Notes: a model not told the origin generated them from the letters alone. Numbered from the stretch's first letter, positions 49,879-58,914 are shown. The stretch: DNA of 64,000 bases from Pseudomonas sp. NFACC02 (GCF_900110765.1 NZ_FOEO01000004.1:124001-188000), one strand, 5' to 3'. Made by a program: numbers and translations.

Positions 49879-52752
49879 TTATTTCTTGAGCCCGATGCGT
49901 GCGCGCATATCGGCTGTAATCGTCTGCCGGGTGTTGTTCAGCTCCGCCCACGGATCAGCCGCCTGTTTCTCCAGTCGCTGATGCAGGTTGCGGAGGTTCC
50001 ACACATCGGCCCCCGGAATCTCGTGGATTTCTTCAGGAAAGATCGGCACCGACACCGGCAACCCTTCTCGGGTCCGCACCGAATAGGCACAGGCGGTTGT
50101 CGCACCAAGCCCATTGCGCAAGTAATCGATGAAGATGCGTCCGATCCGGTTCTTCGGCCCGGAGACCGCCGAGAACCGGTCGGGCACCAGCTTGGCCATG
50201 TGCTTGACGATCGCGTGACTGAAAGCCTTTACAGTGTCCCAGTCGGCTTTGGGCGTAAGTGGCACGACGACATGAATGCCTTTGCCGCCGCTGGTTTTCA
50301 GAAACGATTTCAGGCCCAGTTCGTCGAGAACGGCCTGCGTCATTTGAGTCGCTTCGACCATGCTTTTCCAGGGAAGGGCGGGGTCCGGGTCAAGGTCCAG
50401 AATGAACCGGTCAGGACGCTCGAGATCCCCGGCGACGGCGTTCCAGACATGCAACTCCATCGCGCTCATCTGGACGGCGCCGACCAATGCTTCGAGGTTG
50501 TTAATGAGCATCACCGGGTGGCCGGTGTAGGCCTTGCCCATGGTCTCAATGCCCGGAATCGACAGGTGTTCGGCGTTTTTTTGAAAGAACAACTCGCCCG
50601 TTACGCCTTCCGGCGCCCGGACCAGGGCTACGGGACGTTGTGCCAACTGTGGCAACAGCCATTCCGAGACGCTGATGTAGTAGTCAGCCAGGTCTCGCTT
50701 GGTCGCGCCGCTCACAGGATCGATGATCCTTTCCGGGTGGGTAAGCCGGATTTTCCCGGAGGTGGCGGCCGGGGCCGGTTTTCGGTTGTCAGACCGGGCA
50801 GGAGCGGTCTTGCCCGGCGTCTTCTTTTTGGCCTTCGTCGCGCTGGCAGCGCAGGGCGCAGCGGCAGGGCGTTCCTCAGTGATCGATTGCGCGGGCTTGT
50901 CGTTGCGCAGCCCCTGGAACACCGCGTGCCGCACGGAGCCCTCCTGGGTGATCTCGGCGAACGCCACTTCGGCGAGTAATACCGGGTCAAGCCAGTGAAC
51001 ACCTTTGGCGTCGAAACCCGTGGGTGGATTGACCACGGCGGCTTTTTTGATTTCCAGCGGCAGCAACTGATCGTAAATCGTCTTCAAGGTCGCCTCATTG
51101 AAGCCGGTCCCGACCTTGCCGCAATAGCGCAGTTCTCCACTGTCAGCATCGTGCAGGCCCAACAGCAGGGCCCCGAACTTGCTGCGCGCCCCTTTGGGGT
51201 CGCTGTACCCCACGACGACGAACTCTTGCCGTCGCTTGCACTTGAGCTTGATCCAGTCATCGCTGCGGCGGGACACGTAGGGGCTGCCGGCACGCTTGCC
51301 AATCAGCCCTTCCATTTGCATCTGACAGGCGCTGTTGAGCAAGGCCTCAGGTGTTTCGCCGAAATCCTCAGAAAACCTCAACACCTCATCATCGCAGTGT
51401 TTCAGCAACGTTGACAGGCCCTCACGCCGCTGTTCCAGCGCCACCTCGCGCAGGTCCGTGCCATTGAGAAAGGGCATGTCGAACAGGTAATAGACGATCT
51501 TTTCGCTGCGACCCACTTCAAACGCGTTTTGCAGAGCCTGAAAATCCGGGACGCCTTGCTCGTTGGCCACCACCATCTCACCGTCCAGCCAGGCGGACTC
51601 CAGTCCCAGGCTGGCGATGGCTTCAGCCTGACGCGGCAGCTTGTGCGTCCAGTCGTGACCGTTACGGGTGAACAGTTGCACGCTGCCGTTGTTGACGCGA
51701 GCCATGACCCGGTAGCCGTCAAACTTGATTTCGTACCGCCAGTCGCCTTCTGGCGCCGATTCCACGAGCGTCGCGAGCTCGGGTTTGAGGCTGTCGGGGA
51801 GGGCTGACGCTTTGCCGTTGACCGTTGCAGATTGTTTGGTTCGAGCGGTACCAGCGGGCTCATCCGTAGCGTCGGCGTCACGCGGCAGGGCCTTATGACG
51901 CTTGCTCGCCGTGGGTGCTGATGCGGCCGATCCGGATTTAGCGCTTGAGGGCTTTCCGGCCTTCTTTCGAGTCGCGCCGAGACGAATCCAGGTGGGCGCG
52001 TGGTCGCTGGCGTGTTCTTCGCCACGCACCCAGGCGTCGACCCCGGCATCTTGCAGACGAGGCGCCAGCACAGGGTTGAGCAGGAGGTGATCGATACGCA
52101 GCCCGGAGTTCGTCTGCCAGTGCTTCCGAAAATAGTCCCAGTAGGTGTAAATGCGCTCGTCCGGGTAAATATGCCGCAGGGAGTCAAGCCAGCCCTGAGC
52201 GAGCAGTCGTTGGTAGCATTCGCGGCTTTCAGGTTGCAGCAGTGCGTCCTTGAGCCATGAGCGGGTGTTGTAAATGTCCTCGTCGGTCGGAACGACGTTG
52301 TAGTCGCCCGCGAGCACCACCGGATGCTCACTGGACTGTAATGTCTTGGCATGCTCGATCAGGCACTCGAACCATTCGAGCTTGTAGTCGAACTTCGGCC
52401 CCGGCTGAGGATTGCCGTTGGGCAGGTACAGACAGCCGACGACGAGACCGTGTGCGGCCGCTTCCAGATAACGCGCGTGAGTGTCGTGTTCCATGCCGGG
52501 AAGGCCTTTCTGGATGAGCAGGGGTTCTGCGTCACGCGCCAGAATGGCCACGCCGTTCCACGACGGTTGGCCCAGGTGTAACGAACCGTAACCGGCGGCC
52601 TCCAGCTCACGGGCCGGAAACGCTTTATCCGGGGCTTTGAGTTCCTGAAGGCACACGATGTCCGGCTGCTCTCGCTCCAGCCATTGCAAAACGTTGGGCA
52701 ACCGGGTGCCGATGCCGTTGACGTTGTACGTGGCCATTTTAAGGTGTTGCAT
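49879..52752 (-). CDS. Exonuclease III-DNA ligase D fusion (ExoIII-LIG-POL)
   Basis: 957 residues in one uninterrupted frame. Residues 6-260 are a complete ExoIII/EEP nuclease: NVNGIG (N10), CLQELK (E37), Y109 in CLYLPNGN, AGDYN (D150, N152), RIDHLL (D221), ASDHAP (D250, H251). A Lys/Ser/Ala-rich linker spans about 261-317. Residues 318-615 are an ATP-dependent ligase: K343 in YEIKFDGYR, EGLIGKRAG, WIKLKCKRRQEF. After a second linker, 666-957 are a LigD polymerase/primase: DLDPD (D786, D788), SGGKGIHVV, FIDYLRN (D876). The usual Pseudomonas 3'-phosphoesterase domain is absent. GAGG precedes ATG 52752. No Ku gene is in the window. Confidence 0.9.
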   Translation of the reverse strand: MQHLKMATYNVNGIGTRLPNVLQWLEREQPDIVCLQELKAPDKAFPARELEAAGYGSLHLGQPSWNGVAILARDAEPLLIQKGLPGMEHDTHARYLEAAAHGLVVGCLYLPNGNPQPGPKFDYKLEWFECLIEHAKTLQSSEHPVVLAGDYNVVPTDEDIYNTRSWLKDALLQPESRECYQRLLAQGWLDSLRHIYPDERIYTYWDYFRKHWQTNSGLRIDHLLLNPVLAPRLQDAGVDAWVRGEEHASDHAPTWIRLGATRKKAGKPSSAKSGSAASAPTASKRHKALPRDADATDEPAGTARTKQSATVNGKASALPDSLKPELATLVESAPEGDWRYEIKFDGYRVMARVNNGSVQLFTRNGHDWTHKLPRQAEAIASLGLESAWLDGEMVVANEQGVPDFQALQNAFEVGRSEKIVYYLFDMPFLNGTDLREVALEQRREGLSTLLKHCDDEVLRFSEDFGETPEALLNSACQMQMEGLIGKRAGSPYVSRRSDDWIKLKCKRRQEFVVVGYSDPKGARSKFGALLLGLHDADSGELRYCGKVGTGFNEATLKTIYDQLLPLEIKKAAVVNPPTGFDAKGVHWLDPVLLAEVAFAEITQEGSVRHAVFQGLRNDKPAQSITEERPAAAPCAASATKAKKKTPGKTAPARSDNRKPAPAATSGKIRLTHPERIIDPVSGATKRDLADYYISVSEWLLPQLAQRPVALVRAPEGVTGELFFQKNAEHLSIPGIETMGKAYTGHPVMLINNLEALVGAVQMSAMELHVWNAVAGDLERPDRFILDLDPDPALPWKSMVEATQMTQAVLDELGLKSFLKTSGGKGIHVVVPLTPKADWDTVKAFSHAIVKHMAKLVPDRFSAVSGPKNRIGRIFIDYLRNGLGATTACAYSVRTREGLPVSVPIFPEEIHEIPGADVWNLRNLHQRLEKQAADPWAELNNTRQTITADMRARIGLKK

Positions 52753-52934
52753 CGCGCATGCCCTCGTTTGCGCCCGAAACGTTCTCATGTGAGGGCTCAG
52801 GGCCGGACGAGTTCGGCATTTTTGAAGGGCGTCGCAGTCAATGGCGCGCCTTTCGCATGGGCATGGACGTGTTCGGGAATTCGTCGACGATAAACCGGTC
52901 GACATGACTAATAATAAAAACGGAGGGGAGACTC

Positions 52935-53168
52935 ATGACGTGCTTGATTTGCGCAGGCCCTGCGGAAGAACTCGCGTGCCCTGAACGCTGGGAAGAAAGG
53001 AAGTGCGCCGAGTGCGGCCATTACCGTATGCCTCAGGCCCTGGTGCTGGCGCTGATGGATCAGGGACAGATCTTCGACGTGGGGAAAGCACGCGCGTGGC
53101 TGATGAGTCACCGGAATGAAACGCCGATCCCGTCTCTGGAAAAGGTCAGCGGCCTGTTACGGACCTGA
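52935..53168 (+). CDS. Small zinc-ribbon-like protein
   Basis: 77 residues with two CxxC pairs (TCLICAG and KCAECGHY) near the N-terminus, the spacing of a zinc ribbon, and a helical C-terminal part. A very strong GGAGGGGAGA site precedes the ATG. It is transcribed away from the ExoIII-LigD gene; shared control is possible but not shown. Function unknown. Confidence 0.68.
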   Translation: MTCLICAGPAEELACPERWEERKCAECGHYRMPQALVLALMDQGQIFDVGKARAWLMSHRNETPIPSLEKVSGLLRT

Positions 53169-53232
53169 CCTCACTGACCCCACGAGTCCACCCAAACGCA
53201 GCGGTGGACGCTGGTTCGCCAGGGCGACAGGA

Positions 53233-54102
53233 TTACTCTTTGACGTCCATGAACTCTTCCGCCCACGCCACATAGCTTTCCGGCAATGTGTAGGTGTGGG
53301 TGAGTTCGGTGGCGCTGAGGTTTTCGGTGCTGTGCGTGACCTGACGCTGCGCGCGCAGGCAGTCGTAGGTGGCTTTGATCGAGGCGAAGTAAGCCGCATG
53401 ACCGGCCACGATGATGCGCACACCCAGTCTGGCCAGGCGCGCGTTATCGTTTAGTTTCGGATTGCCATAGGTCACCAGCATCAGCGGGACGGTCAGCTTT
53501 GCCGAGATGCGCTCAAGGTGTTCGAAATCCTTGATACCGACGATGCAAATGCCGTCGGCGCCCGCTTGTTCGTAGGCCAGCGTACGTTCGATGCAGTCTT
53601 CGACCGACAGCACGCCAGCGTTGGTGCGCGCAATGATCGCGAGCTCCGGATCGACGCGTGCCTCCAGCGCCGCCTTGACCTTGCCGATGCCTTCCTCTAC
53701 AGAAATGAGATCGGTGGATTTACGGCCAAACTGTGCAGGCAAGAGCGTGTCTTCGATTGTCAGCGCCGCGACACCTGCGCGCTCCAGCTCCTCAACGGTG
53801 CGCATGACATTAAGCGCGTTGCCGTAGCCGTGGTCGGCATCGGCGATGAAAGGGAGTTGGGCCACGCGTCCAATGCGGGTGGCCTGTTCAACGAACTCAC
53901 TCAAGGTAATGAGTGCAAAGTCCGGGGCGGCCAGGACTTGCAACGACGCCACCGACCCTCCGAGAATCCCGACTTCAAAGCCCAGGTCGGCAGCAATGCG
54001 CGCAGACATGGGATCAAACACCGAAGCGGTTTCAAAGCAGGCCGGGGAGGCCAGCAGTTGGCGAAAGTTACGGCGCAGAGTGGAGTGGGAAATTCTGGAC
54101 AT
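53233..54102 (-). CDS. Oxaloacetate decarboxylase (ICL/PEP mutase superfamily)
   Basis: 289 residues. [32 protein letters not shown] (metal-binding Asp pair) and [12 protein letters not shown] follow the isocitrate lyase/PEP mutase superfamily. It closely resembles P. aeruginosa PA4872, shown to be an oxaloacetate decarboxylase. The isocitrate lyase KKCGH cysteine loop is absent, so it is not an isocitrate or methylisocitrate lyase. Monocistronic-looking. Confidence 0.85.
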   Translation of the reverse strand: MSRISHSTLRRNFRQLLASPACFETASVFDPMSARIAADLGFEVGILGGSVASLQVLAAPDFALITLSEFVEQATRIGRVAQLPFIADADHGYGNALNVMRTVEELERAGVAALTIEDTLLPAQFGRKSTDLISVEEGIGKVKAALEARVDPELAIIARTNAGVLSVEDCIERTLAYEQAGADGICIVGIKDFEHLERISAKLTVPLMLVTYGNPKLNDNARLARLGVRIIVAGHAAYFASIKATYDCLRAQRQVTHSTENLSATELTHTYTLPESYVAWAEEFMDVKE

Positions 54103-54317
54103 GACGGTTCCTGAGTCGGGGCCTTCGTCGACGATACGATCTGCGCCTGTTTAAAAGTGCGGCGAGAGTATCACGGCCAGTAAAATCAGGATTATGACGG
54201 TTCGGCATGGGCCATGCGTCGGACACATAACGCACCAAAACAGATCGTTTTCGCGCACATTTCGTCCGATCTGTACCCAAAGAGATGCCGATTGCTCGAC
54301 ATCTCTGCTCTGGCGTA

Positions 54318-55409
54318 TCAGCGATAACGTTCCAGCCAGTGCGCGTAAGGGGCTGGCAACGTCCAGGACGCCTTTTCCACGCCCAGTTCTTTGGCAGCAA
54401 AGTACGCCCAGTGTGGATCGGCCAGGTGAGCGCGACCGACAGAGACCAGATCCAGATGCCCGGCCTTGACTGCATCGTTTGCCAGTTGTGGTGTGCCGAA
54501 GCCCCACGCCGAGGTCACCGGGATGCCCGCCTCGCGACGCACGCGCTCGGCAATCGGACCCATGAAGGCCGGGCCCCAAGGGATGTTAGTGTCCGGGATG
54601 GTAAAGCCGACGCTGACGCTCAGCAGGTCCAGGCCACCGTCCTTGAAACGGCGCGCCAGTTCGATGGACTCAGTCAGCGTCTGTTCGTCACGACCGTCGT
54701 ATTCAATGACGCCAAAACGCGCGGTCAGTGGCAGGTTCTCCGGCCAGACTTCGCGAACGGCAGCCAGGGTTTCCAGCAAGAAACGACTGCGGTTTTCAAA
54801 GCTGCCACCGTAGGCGTCGGTGCGCTGGTTGGAGTGCTCGGAGAAGAAGCTTTGGCCCAGGTAACCATGGGCAAAGTGCAACTCGATCCATTCAAAGCCT
54901 GCTTCACGGGCACGACGGGCAGCGTCGACGAAGTCCTGACGAACGCGCGCGATATCGTCCAGCGTCATTTCCTGCGGCACCTTGGGCAGGTGGGCACCGA
55001 ACGCGATCGGGGAGGGCGCGATGGTCTGCCAGCCGGCAGGGTTCGTGGCCGGGATGTGATCGTCGCCTTCCCATGGGCGATTGGCGCTCGCCTTACGGCC
55101 CGCATGCGCAATCTGAATGCCCGGCACCGCGCCGGCGGCCTTGATGGCTTTTACCGCCGGAATAAACGCCTGGGCATGTTCGTCGCTCCAGATACCGGCG
55201 CAGCCAGGGGTGATGCGGCCTTCGGGCGACACGGCCGTGGCTTCGACCACGACCAACCCCGCACCGCCGCGCGCCATGCTGGCAAGGTGCACGTGATGCC
55301 AGTCGTTGATCACGCCGTTATCGGCCATGTACTGACACATGGGTGGAATGGCGATGCGGTTACGCAGGGTGACGTCCTTCAGGGAGAACGGCTCGAACAG
55401 TGCAGACAT
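54318..55409 (-). CDS. xenA: Xenobiotic reductase A-type old yellow enzyme
   Basis: 363 residues. An FMN-dependent NAD(P)H:flavin oxidoreductase of the YqjM/XenA class. C25 in IPPMCQYMADNG is the redox-tuning cysteine of XenA/YqjM. The substrate-binding histidine pair is in QIAHAGRKAS and ELHFAHGYL. It reduces activated alkenes, quinones and nitro compounds. Divergent from an ArsR regulator with a dyad between them. Confidence 0.93.
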   Translation of the reverse strand: MSALFEPFSLKDVTLRNRIAIPPMCQYMADNGVINDWHHVHLASMARGGAGLVVVEATAVSPEGRITPGCAGIWSDEHAQAFIPAVKAIKAAGAVPGIQIAHAGRKASANRPWEGDDHIPATNPAGWQTIAPSPIAFGAHLPKVPQEMTLDDIARVRQDFVDAARRAREAGFEWIELHFAHGYLGQSFFSEHSNQRTDAYGGSFENRSRFLLETLAAVREVWPENLPLTARFGVIEYDGRDEQTLTESIELARRFKDGGLDLLSVSVGFTIPDTNIPWGPAFMGPIAERVRREAGIPVTSAWGFGTPQLANDAVKAGHLDLVSVGRAHLADPHWAYFAAKELGVEKASWTLPAPYAHWLERYR

Positions 55410-55440
55410 GGACAGATTCCTCGTGGGATTGATTCGCTTG

Positions 55441-55456
55441 TTCGATAGTAATCGAA
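55441..55456. promoter_or_regulatory. Candidate ArsR operator between xenA and arsR-like gene
   Basis: TTCGAT-AGTA-ATCGAA is a perfect 6-bp dyad in the 85-bp divergent region, close to the winged-helix sites bound by ArsR repressors. Confidence 0.6.
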
Positions 55457-55494
55457 ATATGGCGCTGCGCGAAACCCCTCGCTATGATGCGCAC

Positions 55495-55794
55495 ATGCGT
55501 GCCTACAAACATCCTCTGCCGTCTGAACTGTCTCTTGAGCGTCTGCTTTACGCGTTGAGCGACCCGATTCGTCTGGACATCGTGCGTCATCTGGCCCGTG
55601 TCGCCGAGGCGACGTGCGGCGAACTGGACGGCGGTCGACCCAAGTCCAGCGTTTCTCATCATTTCCGTGTCTTGCGGGATGCAGGGCTGGTCCAGACCCG
55701 CAATGTCGGCACCACGCACATGAACACGTTGCGTTCCGATGAACTTGAACAGCGTTTCCCGGGGCTGCTGAACTGTATCCTGGCGCAGGTCTGA
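55495..55794 (+). CDS. ArsR-family transcriptional regulator
   Basis: 99 residues from ATG at 55495. ERLLYALSDPIRLDIVRHLA and SSVSHHFRVLRDAGLVQ are the ArsR winged-helix signature. No ELCVC metal site is present; C41 in ATCGEL is a single cysteine, so it may sense an electrophile or redox state rather than metal. The likely target is xenA through the dyad at 55441. Longer upstream starts overlap xenA and are not needed. Confidence 0.87.
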   Translation: MRAYKHPLPSELSLERLLYALSDPIRLDIVRHLARVAEATCGELDGGRPKSSVSHHFRVLRDAGLVQTRNVGTTHMNTLRSDELEQRFPGLLNCILAQV

Positions 55795-55837
55795 CGCCTC
55801 GTATGCAGTGCGCGGGTTCGGGCTTCTGGAAAGCGGT

Positions 55838-56080
55838 CTAGCGCTCTAATTGTCTGAGGCGTTCCTGCACGGCGTCATCGAAAATGATGTACAGCGCTTC
55901 GATGTCGGCGGCGCGCAGCCGTCGTGACGTTTCAAGGCCCAGAATGAAGGCAATTTCCATCGCACCCTCTCGTTCGACGTCTTCACGGGTACTGGCCGCG
56001 TTCAGCGCCCGCACCAGATCATTGACCGGCCCTTGTATGGACCTGTGAAGGCGGAGGGCTTCGATTCGCTCTTGTGGCAT
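55838..56080 (-). CDS. Small hypothetical protein
   Basis: 80 residues, all-helical by composition, with AGGA about 11 bases before the ATG. No cysteines, signal peptide or TM. Contains IEALYIIFDDAVQERLRQLE near the C-terminus. Family not recognised; a real gene is plausible from the start signal and clean frame. Confidence 0.6.
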   Translation of the reverse strand: MPQERIEALRLHRSIQGPVNDLVRALNAASTREDVEREGAMEIAFILGLETSRRLRAADIEALYIIFDDAVQERLRQLER

Positions 56081-56213
56081 TGCTCAATCCTGAATGGCCG
56101 AGGGCTCAGTCGCGGCATCTTCGCACGTATCGGCAGCACACTGGCAAGCGTCCGGCATGACCTATGGCGAAAGGCTTACACGCATTGGCGCAATCCTGCC
56201 GTATACGCGTCGG

Positions 56214-56356
56214 TGCCGACGGCCTACATTGGAACCGTCAACTGAAGCACAGGACGGGCTTCAGAGGTCACGGATGATCTGCCATGTGCCCGGAAGGCTG
56301 CCGACAGGACGTTGGAATGGATTTGATAGAAAAGAACCCGCTCAGGCGGGTTTTTT
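56214..56356 (+). ncRNA. RsmX/RsmY/RsmZ-type CsrA-titrating small RNA
   Basis: Not protein coding. Seven GGA motifs lie in ~110 nt. Five successive hairpins each expose a GGA: GACGG/CCGTC (56218-56239); CTGAAGC-ACAGGACGG-GCTTCAG (56242-56264); AGGTC-ACGGAT-GATCT (56265-56280, loop matching UCANGGANGA); GCC-CGGAA-GGC (56288-56298); CCGAC-AGGAC-GTTGG (56301-56315). A canonical terminator follows. Such RNAs sequester RsmA/RsmE under GacA control. A possible -10 is TATACG (56202-56207). A GCTTACA half-site (56174-56180) recalls the GacA box, but its left half is poor. The 5' end is approximate. Confidence 0.75.
56335..56356 (+). terminator. Rho-independent terminator of the Rsm-type sRNA
   Basis: A 7-bp stem AACCCGC/GCGGGTT with loop TCAG and a T-run. 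No coding sequence upstream on this strand needs it, which supports the small RNA call. Confidence 0.88.
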
Positions 56357-56436
56357 AATGCTCGCGATTTGACAGGCCGCATGGCGCCATCACTGGCCAG
56401 GGTTCTGCCTTTTGAGGCACTCCCCGCCGTGGGTCG

Positions 56437-56673
56437 TCAATGGAGCATCCTTCGGGTGTCTGCAAGATCCGCCTTAAGCAGGTCGTTGAGCTCCTTCCAG
56501 GGGTACCGGGGCCCTGTGGCACTCATTTCACAGGTTTCGCTGTGTCTGAAGGGGGGTTCGTCCGTCGTCGGGCATTGCTTCGCGCCGCAATGCCGGCACG
56601 CCAGCTTATGGCCGTGAATGATCCACGCCTTGTTCCAGCAGTCCATGGTGAGAGGGGAACGACTCTTTGGCAT
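56437..56673 (-). CDS. Small cysteine-rich hypothetical protein
   Basis: 78 residues with a strong AGGAG site 8 bases before the ATG. Cysteines at ACRHCGAKQC and SETC, with nearby histidines (IHGHKLAC, FRHSETC), suggest a zinc-binding knuckle. Function unknown. Convergent with the sRNA terminator. Confidence 0.65.
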   Translation of the reverse strand: MPKSRSPLTMDCWNKAWIIHGHKLACRHCGAKQCPTTDEPPFRHSETCEMSATGPRYPWKELNDLLKADLADTRRMLH

Positions 56674-56824
56674 ACAGTCATCTCCTGCAGCGATAGACGG
56701 ATAGTGGGCGATCGGCCTTCACGGCATTACCGAACGCTCAGGTCTGAAGCACTGATCGAGGGACAGTGTAGGCGTTTTCGGGCGCACGAGAGGACCGCCC
56801 GACCGAAGTCGGGCGACGCTGAGA

Positions 56825-58648
56825 TCAGCCGGCGTGGTGGCTGGGAGCAAGGGCATACACCGAGGGCTCAAGACCCTCGAAGCGCGCTTTCAACTGCAGC
56901 GCAAGGTACAACGAGTAATGCCGTGACTGGTGAAGATTGCCGCCATGGAACCACAGGTTTTGCTGTTGTGTCGGCTTCCACATATTGCGCAATTCGCCTT
57001 CGTAAGGGCCCGGATCCTTGGTGGTGCCGGAACCCAGCCCCCAGCAGCGACCGACCTTGTCCGCAACGTCTTGAGAAATCAGTTTTGCCGCCCAGCCGTT
57101 CATCGAACCATAGCCGGTGGCATAGACGATCAGGTCTGCAAGCAACCGGCTGCCGTCGTTGAGCACGACAGCGTCTGCCTCTATGCGCTCAACACCAAGC
57201 CCTGGCGCGCTCTTGAGCTTGATCGTGCCGTTGGCGATCAACTCGGATGCACCGACATCGATGTAATAACCGGACCCGCGACGTACGTACTTCATGAACA
57301 GTCCGGATTCGTCATCGCCAAAATCGAGCATGAAGCCCGCGTTCTCAAGTCGTTCGTAGAACGCTTTGTCGCGGACCTTGATCGCCTCGAAGACAGGTTG
57401 ATGGAAACTCGGCATCACCTTGTAGGGAATGGACGCGAACAACATGTCGGCCTTGTCGGTGGTCAGTCCGCTCTCCAGTGCGTCTTCCGAATACAGCCCG
57501 CCGAACACCAGCTCCATCAGGCTGTCGGAGCGCACGATGTGGGTGCTGGAGCGCTGAACCATGGTGACGTCGGCGCCGTTCTCCACCAGGTCGGCGCAAA
57601 TGTCGTGGGCCGAGTTATTCGCACCGATGACCACCGCACGTTTGCCGCGCCACGCATCGCCACCGGGATGGCGGCTGGAGTGATGCTGCTGACCTTTGAA
57701 CTCCTCAGCGCCTGGATAGACCGGCACGTTGGCCACGCCGGACATGCCGGTGGCAAGAATCAACTGGGTCGGTTGCAACGTCAGGCGTTCACCGTCGCGC
57801 AGCACGTCGACGGTCCATGTGCCGGCCTGTTCGTCAAATCGGGCGTTGACGCATTCGGTGCGCGCCCAGTAATTGAGCTCCATCACCTTCGTATACATTT
57901 CCAGCCAGTCGCCAATCTGGTCTTTGGGGGTGAACACCGGCCAGTGATCGGGGAAGGGCAGGTAAGGCATGTGGTCGTACCAGACCGGGTCGTGCAGACA
58001 CAGTGATTTGTAGCGTCCCCGCCATTGATCGCCCGGCCGCTCGGCCTTGTCGATGACGAGCGTGGGGACGCCCAGGCGCTTGAGCCGCGCCGCAAGCCCC
58101 AGGCCGCCCTGACCACCGCCCACGATCAGGCAGTAGGGTTGAGTGGTGATGCCCAGGGACGCCTCTTCATCGCGGCGGCGCTCCAGCCAGTTGCGTTTGT
58201 CGGCATGGCCATGGCCGTGATGGGCGCCCATGGGGCGGCGTCGGCCAGTGGGCTCTTCGTAACCTTTGAGTTCACGCATGGTCGTCAGCAGGGTCCAGCA
58301 CAGACCGTCCTTCAGCCGCACATAGCCTTTCCCGCGCGCGACATCGGTCTCCAGGCTGATCCAGCCTTCCAGCACGCCATCCTTCAGCGTCGCGTCGCCT
58401 TCCAGCTTCCAGTGTTCGGGGCCTGTGGTGGCAAGACGCGCTTCGAGCATGTCGCGGATGGCGGGTTTGCCTTCCAGGGTGACCAGGTTCCAGCTGAACA
58501 GCAGCAGATCACGCCAGTAACACGTGTCGGCAAACAGTTCGAGGGTGCCGTCGATATCACGCTGGGCGAGACGTTCTCCAAGGTTTTGCACCCAGGACGA
58601 CAGTTGGGCAGTAGGGGTTTGCAGGGGTGTTTCGATAGCGACATTCAT
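56825..58648 (-). CDS. Flavin-dependent monooxygenase with N-terminal SnoaL/NTF2-like domain
   Basis: 607 residues from ATG 58648 (GGGAGAAA site). Residues about 15-130 look like a SnoaL/NTF2-like cone (AQRDIDGTLELFADTCYWRD). Residues 170-600 are a class B-like FMO: FAD motif VGGGQGGLG (177-), FKGQQHHSSRHP close to the FxGxxxHxxxW/Y fingerprint with the aromatic replaced by H, NADPH motif VIGANNSAHD, and the late ATGYGS. Substrate unknown. Divergent from a sigma-54 activator that probably controls it. Confidence 0.87.
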   Translation of the reverse strand: MNVAIETPLQTPTAQLSSWVQNLGERLAQRDIDGTLELFADTCYWRDLLLFSWNLVTLEGKPAIRDMLEARLATTGPEHWKLEGDATLKDGVLEGWISLETDVARGKGYVRLKDGLCWTLLTTMRELKGYEEPTGRRRPMGAHHGHGHADKRNWLERRRDEEASLGITTQPYCLIVGGGQGGLGLAARLKRLGVPTLVIDKAERPGDQWRGRYKSLCLHDPVWYDHMPYLPFPDHWPVFTPKDQIGDWLEMYTKVMELNYWARTECVNARFDEQAGTWTVDVLRDGERLTLQPTQLILATGMSGVANVPVYPGAEEFKGQQHHSSRHPGGDAWRGKRAVVIGANNSAHDICADLVENGADVTMVQRSSTHIVRSDSLMELVFGGLYSEDALESGLTTDKADMLFASIPYKVMPSFHQPVFEAIKVRDKAFYERLENAGFMLDFGDDESGLFMKYVRRGSGYYIDVGASELIANGTIKLKSAPGLGVERIEADAVVLNDGSRLLADLIVYATGYGSMNGWAAKLISQDVADKVGRCWGLGSGTTKDPGPYEGELRNMWKPTQQQNLWFHGGNLHQSRHYSLYLALQLKARFEGLEPSVYALAPSHHAG

Positions 58649-58795
58649 GGGTGTTTCTCCCGGTCTTGTTGTTTTTGTTCCGTTTCGTTCAGAGCAAAGG
58701 ATGGGCCATGACTGCAAAACCCCTGTCCCAGAGCGGTTGCCGTCAGGTTTTTTGCGCCTTGCCACGTCACGCCCGTGTCACGCTGGCGATAATGA

Positions 58796-58816
58796 CGCGT
58801 GACACAGTGTCACGCG
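58796..58816. promoter_or_regulatory. 21-bp perfect palindrome, likely activator binding site
   Basis: Arms CGCGTGACAC and GTGTCACGCG flank one central base. A related CGTGTCACG lies at about 58774-58782. Such TGACAC-N-GTGTCA dyads are what an AcoR-like sigma-54 activator would bind upstream of the monooxygenase gene. Confidence 0.65.
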
Positions 58817-58914
58817 GTGCGAGGCGTCGTCTGTCCCGTTGCCGCTTGCTGCCGGGTGTCTTGGTCTAAGCTGCGGACGGAACCGTTTGTTGAATGTCGC
58901 GGAGAATAAGAACA

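Noticed and set aside
49879..52752. Assembly-created joining of separate xthA and ligD genes
   Set aside because: The frame is continuous with a typical low-complexity linker and no stop; still the main alternative and noted as the refuting test.
56094..56372. 92-residue plus-strand open frame across the Rsm-type region
   Set aside because: It runs through the terminator hairpin, lacks a recognisable motif, and the RNA structure explains the sequence better.
58713..58730. Sigma-54 -24/-12 promoter for the monooxygenase gene (minus strand TGGGAC...TTTTGCA)
   Set aside because: The GG to GC spacing is one or two bases too long for a sigma-54 promoter, so I did not list it although the context predicts one.
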